Part shown: positions 30,702 through 34,061 of the stretch, piece by piece | How the letters are laid out: each line of letters starts with the position of its first letter | Position numbering within the stretch: position 1 is the stretch's first letter | The notes under the pieces: model-generated | What the model saw: the letters and a program-made list of their open reading frames with translations, nothing else | Database searches by the model: none | Told to the model about the DNA's origin: nothing | Made by a program: the position numbers and the translations under genes | DNA from: a bacterium | GTDB taxonomy: Bacteria > Patescibacteriota > Saccharimonadia > Saccharimonadales > JAGQNK01 | Direction: 5' to 3' | Length of the DNA: 34,061 nt | Assembly (NCBI GenBank): GCA_029557815.1 | Contig: JAKQHX010000053.1 | Coordinates: 1 to 34,061 of the forward strand

Positions 30702-31955
30702 TTACTTACTTAATGTTTCGACGATTTGATTGGCTGGTAGCACTTTTGTCTCGGCTTCTGTGCGCTTCTTAAGTTCGTGCGTGCCTGCCTGAATCGTCCT
30801 CTCGCTCACCACCACACGATATGGGATTCCCATAAGGTCTGCATCCGCAAACTTTTCGCCGGGGCGAGCATCGCGGTCATCATATAGTACCGTAATGCCG
30901 GCAGCAGTCAAGCGATTATATAATTCATCAGCCGTTGATATCACAGAAGGTATATTTCCGAGTCTTGCGAGGTAGACTTTGGCCGGTGCAATATTTTCTG
31001 GCCAGACCAGCCCACGTTCATCAGAAAAGTGCTCGGCTAGTGCTCCAACCAACCGGCTAACACCGATACCGTAGCATCCGGCGATAATTTTCTGCTGTTC
31101 ACCGTCTGCATCAACGTAGTACACACCAAGCGCATCGGTATATTTACTTTCAAGTGGGAAAATATTTCCGACTTCGATAGCTTTGTATTCTTTCAGCTTG
31201 GTTTTATCGACGCTTGTTGCAGCCAATCTTTCGTCATCTATTACTTCTTTGTTGACTGCAATTTTCTGCTGTTCATCAACATAAATCGTATCCTCACCTA
31301 TTTCGCTCAACATCTGGAATTCGTCACTAAAGCGCGACGTAAATATACCGCCGTCGGCAAAGGTCCGATAGGTAATGTCGCCGATGCCAAGCCTTTCGTA
31401 AACTCGGTGATATGCCTGGGCAACTTTTTCGTAGATTTCTTCATGTTCTTCCTGCGAACGCGCAAAACTATACATGTCCTTCATGACAAATTCGCGACCA
31501 CGAAGCAAGCCTGCTTGCGCCCGTAGCTCGTTGCGGAACTTGGTCTGGATTTGGTAAATAGATACTGGCAAATCTTTGTATGAGCTAATGTAGTCGGACA
31601 ACATATCGACAATTGGCTCTTCGTGAGTCAAGCCCATGCCCAGCTCGGTACCGTTAGACAGCTTGGTCTTAAACCAGTTGTCCACCTTGGCATCATCCCA
31701 GCGATCCGTTTTCTCAAATATTTCTTTAGGCTGCAGTACGGTCATCTGTACTTCTTGGCCACCTACGGCATTCATCTCTTCTCTAACAATTTGCTTGATA
31801 TTCTCTAGTACGCGAAGGCCGAGCGGCATGAAAACGTACACCCCGGCCATTTCTTTGTGAATGAAGCCGGCCTTGATTAGCAACTGGGCGTTTTTAGCAA
31901 CCTCGTCTGCGGGCGCATCTTTGCGGGTTTTGGTAAATAATTCAGATAGTTTCAT
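30702..31955 (-). CDS. proS: Prolyl-tRNA synthetase, short form without editing domain
   Basis: 417 residues against about 570 for E. coli-type ProRS. Class II motifs are present: motif 1 region MAGVYVFMPLG, motif 2 FRNELRAQAGLLRGREFVMKDMYSF and motif 3 GCYGIGVSRLVGAL, then the C-terminal anticodon-binding domain (VYLARLGN...ADADLMGIPYRVVV). Motifs 2 and 3 are joined by a short linker, so the INS domain that deacylates Ala-tRNA-Pro is absent, as in several reduced or alphaproteobacterial enzymes. No stand-alone YbaK/ProX-type editing gene is in the window. It begins 4 nt after proB; the pair is an operon. Confidence 0.97.
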   Translation of the reverse strand: MKLSELFTKTRKDAPADEVAKNAQLLIKAGFIHKEMAGVYVFMPLGLRVLENIKQIVREEMNAVGGQEVQMTVLQPKEIFEKTDRWDDAKVDNWFKTKLSNGTELGMGLTHEEPIVDMLSDYISSYKDLPVSIYQIQTKFRNELRAQAGLLRGREFVMKDMYSFARSQEEHEEIYEKVAQAYHRVYERLGIGDITYRTFADGGIFTSRFSDEFQMLSEIGEDTIYVDEQQKIAVNKEVIDDERLAATSVDKTKLKEYKAIEVGNIFPLESKYTDALGVYYVDADGEQQKIIAGCYGIGVSRLVGALAEHFSDERGLVWPENIAPAKVYLARLGNIPSVISTADELYNRLTAAGITVLYDDRDARPGEKFADADLMGIPYRVVVSERTIQAGTHELKKRTEAETKVLPANQIVETLSK

Positions 31956-31959
31956 GCCC

Positions 31960-32727
31960 TTATCCTATCACAATTCTAGTAACAGATTCTCCGGTCATAT
32001 CATGGTTCGTTGCGGCAATATTGGCTGTGATTCCTGACTGAGCAGCAGCCCAACCAGCTTCCACTTTCGACACTATGCCACCACGACCGATTCCATCCTT
32101 ACCTTCTGCCCCTTTTCTCTTTGCCCGCTCTTGAAGCATGTGAGAGACTTGGCCATAATTACGCCCGTTGACTTCTTCGATCAACCTTCCCTCATCGTCA
32201 ACGATGCCGCCTTTTTTGGTAAAAAGCTGTAACGTATCCGCACTGATAGCGCGAGCGATATGGGATGCCAGCCCGTCGTTATCACCACCGCAGGCTAGCT
32301 TCATGAGTTCAACGTTACTGAGTGCGTCATTTTCGTTAACCACACTTACGACGCCTCGTTCAAGCGCTAATCTCATAGCACGGATGAGTGATGGTCCTTC
32401 TTGTTTGTCTTCGATCTCATGATGGGTCGTCAGCAGACCACCCGCATATATATCCAGGTCATCAAATGCCGTTTCCCAAGCATGGGTTATCGCCACGCTA
32501 CCTAGCTGGGCAAGAGTTATGTCGCTCCAGCATTCTGCACTATCGCCACCTTTTTCAATTCTCCTTCTACCAGCCGCTACAGCACCGGAAGTTACCACTA
32601 CCAGACCACCCTCGCCATATGTTTCGGCAAGGCCGGCTGCGTACTGATTTATACGCCCTTGGTCAATTCCCTGATCGCCAACGACCAGCTCAGAGCCAAA
32701 CTTCGCAACTGTTATTGATGTACCCAT
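31960..32727 (-). CDS. proB: Glutamate 5-kinase-like amino acid kinase (ProB without PUA domain)
   Basis: 255 residues, only the amino acid kinase domain; the C-terminal PUA domain of E. coli ProB (367 aa) is missing. Recognisable segments are VAKFGSELV, VVVTSGAVAAGRRR, SVVNENDALS, GGDNDGLASHIA and GRGGIVSKVEAGWAAAQSGI, in the order of ProB. The LTD motif after strand 6 reads FTKKGG. If it is glutamate 5-kinase it makes glutamyl-5-phosphate, the first step to proline; proA and proC are not nearby. Operon with proS suggests a link to proline supply for translation, though another substrate is possible. A TTGGAG lies 7 nt before the ATG, directly after a terminator hairpin. Confidence 0.82.
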   Translation of the reverse strand: MGTSITVAKFGSELVVGDQGIDQGRINQYAAGLAETYGEGGLVVVTSGAVAAGRRRIEKGGDSAECWSDITLAQLGSVAITHAWETAFDDLDIYAGGLLTTHHEIEDKQEGPSLIRAMRLALERGVVSVVNENDALSNVELMKLACGGDNDGLASHIARAISADTLQLFTKKGGIVDDEGRLIEEVNGRNYGQVSHMLQERAKRKGAEGKDGIGRGGIVSKVEAGWAAAQSGITANIAATNHDMTGESVTRIVIG

Positions 32728-32741
32728 GATATTTCTCCAAT

Positions 32742-32768
32742 AAAAATCCCCTTGGAATGTGCAAGGGG
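32742..32768 (-). terminator. Terminator/attenuator hairpin directly upstream of proB
   Basis: CCCCTTG (32748-32754) pairs with CAAGGGG (32762-32768) around a 7-nt loop; on the minus strand it is followed by ATTTTTATT. It lies only about 2 nt before the proB ribosome binding site, so proB mRNA must read through it. It may end the CPBP transcript or act as a regulated attenuator. Confidence 0.7.
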
Positions 32769-32778
32769 CGTCGTTACT

Positions 32779-32835
32779 TTACTCTAATGATTGCAAGCTC
32801 AAATTAACGCCCAGCTGAGGGCGGGGTCGGTACAT
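32779..32835 (-). CDS. Possible 18-codon leader peptide before the proB attenuator
   Basis: An ATG-started frame encodes MYRPRPQLGVNLSLQSLE and stops 10 nt before the terminator stem. It contains two Pro codons near a small CGCCC/GGGCG hairpin. Position between promoter and terminator is that expected of a leader peptide, but there is no Shine-Dalgarno sequence and only two Pro codons, so it could be chance. Confidence 0.25.
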   Translation of the reverse strand: MYRPRPQLGVNLSLQSLE

Positions 32836-32872
32836 CGAGTTCAAAGTATGTTTTGCAATTCACGACTATAGT

Positions 32873-32900
32873 ACTATACCACTTTGTATATAAATAGCAA
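32873..32900 (-). promoter_or_regulatory. Candidate proB-proS promoter
   Basis: Minus-strand TTGCTA (32895-32900), 16-bp spacer, TATAGT (32873-32878), overlapping the last codons of the CPBP gene; a second TATAGT follows at 32865-32870. It would give a leader of about 140 nt before proB, long for this compact genome. Confidence 0.5.
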
Positions 32901-33647
32901 GACGAAAGCTAGGCCATTTTTGAACATATGGACAAGGATCGGTGACCAGAGACTACCGGTTTTATCACGTAGATACACCAAAATCATGGACAATACGAAA
33001 GTATCAAGCGCCGCGACCCAAAGCAGCGCATTACCGCTTCCCCATTGCAAATGCGCGGCAGCAAACAGTACGCTCGTGATGAACGCCGCCGCAAGCTTTG
33101 GCAGCTTGTTTCGCAGTCCGGTGTACAAGAACCCGCGCATAACGATCTCTTCGGTAACGGGCGGCAAGATCACGAGGCTGGCAAAAACGAGCCAGAGCGC
33201 CCCTCCACTCGTTCCGCGGCTAAAACCAATCTCTTGTTCCTGGTTGAGGTCAAGCCCCGGTACGGCGGCCTTAGCGACGATTGATATGGCAATAAACAGC
33301 GCAAAGTACGCGACGTAGCCGACGATGGCATAACTGATATCGCGTACTTCAGGCCGGACGAGACCGATTGACTTGAGTGTGACCTTACGCGAGCGTACAA
33401 ACAGCCACAGCAGCCACAACGTCAAAACTTCGACAAATAATATTATGAGAAATTTAGCTGGCACCGATTCCGCCAATAATGCCTCGACCCTATCAATCTC
33501 CCACCTCATGACTGCAGGCAACAATCCGATCAACAATCCAACGATAATTTGTGCCCCGAAAAACGCGCTTACGGTAACTATGATCGCGGCAATGGGCCCA
33601 TAACCAATGTGTCGGTATTTGGGAGGCTGTGCTGAATCTTGTTCCAC
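32874..33647 (-). CDS. CPBP-family intramembrane glutamic endopeptidase (Rce1/Abi-like)
   Basis: 257 residues, mostly hydrophobic with about seven to eight membrane segments. The CPBP motifs are present: motif 1 EExxxR as Glu166-Glu167 and Arg171 in VTEEIVMRGFLY, motif 2 His199 in FAAAHLQ and motif 3 His240-xxx-Asn244 in HMFKN. Bacterial members process or protect against peptides, or act in membrane protein quality control; the substrate here is unknown. The start is GTG, 12 nt after the stop codon of the site-2 protease gene, so two unrelated membrane proteases form one transcript. No strong ribosome binding site is visible. Confidence 0.93.
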   Translation of the reverse strand: MEQDSAQPPKYRHIGYGPIAAIIVTVSAFFGAQIIVGLLIGLLPAVMRWEIDRVEALLAESVPAKFLIILFVEVLTLWLLWLFVRSRKVTLKSIGLVRPEVRDISYAIVGYVAYFALFIAISIVAKAAVPGLDLNQEQEIGFSRGTSGGALWLVFASLVILPPVTEEIVMRGFLYTGLRNKLPKLAAAFITSVLFAAAHLQWGSGNALLWVAALDTFVLSMILVYLRDKTGSLWSPILVHMFKNGLAFVLLFIYKVV

Positions 33648-33659
33648 GGATTATCTACC

Positions 33660-34061
33660 TCAGAAAAACCTACGGACATCAACTACCGTAATCACAACAA
33701 ACAGAAGCATAAGGAGGGCAAAACCGGTGCCATGGATAAGATCTTCCTTTTTCTTGGTCAGCGGTTGCCGGATTGTCCGAAAAAGAAGTGTTACGAACAA
33801 TCGGCCGCCGTCGAGCGCTGGAATCGGCAGAACGTTCATGATAGCCAACGTTAGGGAGATGACTGCGATGATAAGTAACACGAACTGGTAGCCTAGCATA
33901 CTACCATCTTTCAAGATGACGAAAATTCCGACAGGGCCCGCAACCTGCTCGGTCGCCTTGCCGCCTTCTCCCCGGAAAAGGTTGCTCAGCGCAGAACCAA
34001 GACCCTGCAGGGTCAGTTGGGTGAACTGCTTGATGACTCCGCCGGCAACGATCGGTGCCGA
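33660..34061 (-). CDS. rseP: Site-2 zinc metalloprotease RseP/M50, 3' part only
   Basis: The frame is open to the window edge, giving the last 133 residues; the start and the HExxH active site lie outside. The visible part contains EQVAGPVGIFVIL, a membrane helix and the M50 motif NVLPIPALDGG, whose Asp is the third zinc ligand, then a second C-terminal helix. The family cleaves transmembrane segments of anti-sigma factors and signal peptide remnants. The following gene, 12 nt away, encodes another intramembrane protease. Confidence 0.93.
   Translation of the reverse strand, partial: SAPIVAGGVIKQFTQLTLQGLGSALSNLFRGEGGKATEQVAGPVGIFVILKDGSMLGYQFVLLIIAVISLTLAIMNVLPIPALDGGRLFVTLLFRTIRQPLTKKKEDLIHGTGFALLMLLFVVITVVDVRRFF

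Noticed and set aside
32728-32873. T-box riboswitch upstream of proB-proS
   Set aside because: The conserved T-box sequence and antiterminator bulge are absent; only simple hairpins are present.
1-34061. UGA recoded as glycine (SR1/Gracilibacteria code)
   Set aside because: All main genes are full length with UGA as stop, and RF2 is encoded.

Overview
The window looks like a chromosomal segment of a Patescibacteria (CPR) bacterium, most likely Saccharibacteria/Saccharimonadia (TM7). This is inferred from the gene set: a compact ProRS without the editing insertion, a SecA without its C-terminal zinc motif, FtsEX next to a PcsB/CwlO-like hydrolase, surface proteins ending in LxNTG sorting signals (a single-membrane, Gram-positive-type envelope), and no biosynthetic operons. 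UGA is a normal stop codon here: genes are full length under the standard code and RF2 is present. There are no rRNAs, tRNAs, CRISPR arrays, insertion sequences or phage genes, and no gap above 300 bp that lacks a gene.

Layout. 1-1.3 kb: a truncated RNA/DNA methyltransferase and rpmA (+), closed by a strong terminator. 1.3-3.7 kb: two uncharacterised peptidase-like genes (a transglutaminase-fold protein and an HExxH zincin). 3.8-5.8 kb: pyrG with an orphan response regulator. 5.9-8.9 kb: two sortase-type surface proteins. 9-11.5 kb: a CtpA-like S41 protease and a secreted coiled-coil CHAP hydrolase. 11.6-18.3 kb: secA, an M16 peptidase, prfB, ftsE and ftsX on one strand. 18.4-20.1 kb: serS and hpf. 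20.1-22.7 kb: a Cas4/RecB-like nuclease, a divergent secreted DUF3472-like protein and a diguanylate cyclase. 22.7-25.9 kb: a heliorhodopsin, a HAD phosphatase and rsmE, with a divergent SPFH/stomatin gene. 25.9-30 kb: two genes of unknown function, plsC divergent from a rhodanese, another small unknown gene, and lysS. 30-34 kb: greA, proS, proB, a CPBP membrane protease and the 3' part of rseP.

How the genes fit together. FtsEX in the inner membrane plausibly activates the CHAP hydrolase encoded just downstream; CtpA and the anchored proteins extend an envelope theme. SecA, RF2, L27, SerRS, LysRS, ProRS, GreA, HPF and RsmE make the rest a translation, secretion and housekeeping region.

Most notable observations. 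(1) A heliorhodopsin with a roughly 60-residue, acid-free, lysine-rich tail resembling a histone H1 C-terminal domain, an Asp in place of the usual Glu counterion, and loss of both conserved active-site histidines. (2) Repeated -10 promoter hexamers exactly 6 nt (or 7-10 nt) before start codons, implying many leaderless mRNAs in this genome. (3) A candidate attenuator ahead of proB-proS: promoter, short ORF with Pro codons, then a terminator hairpin abutting the proB RBS. All functional statements are from reading the sequence and from knowledge of the families; no database search was run.
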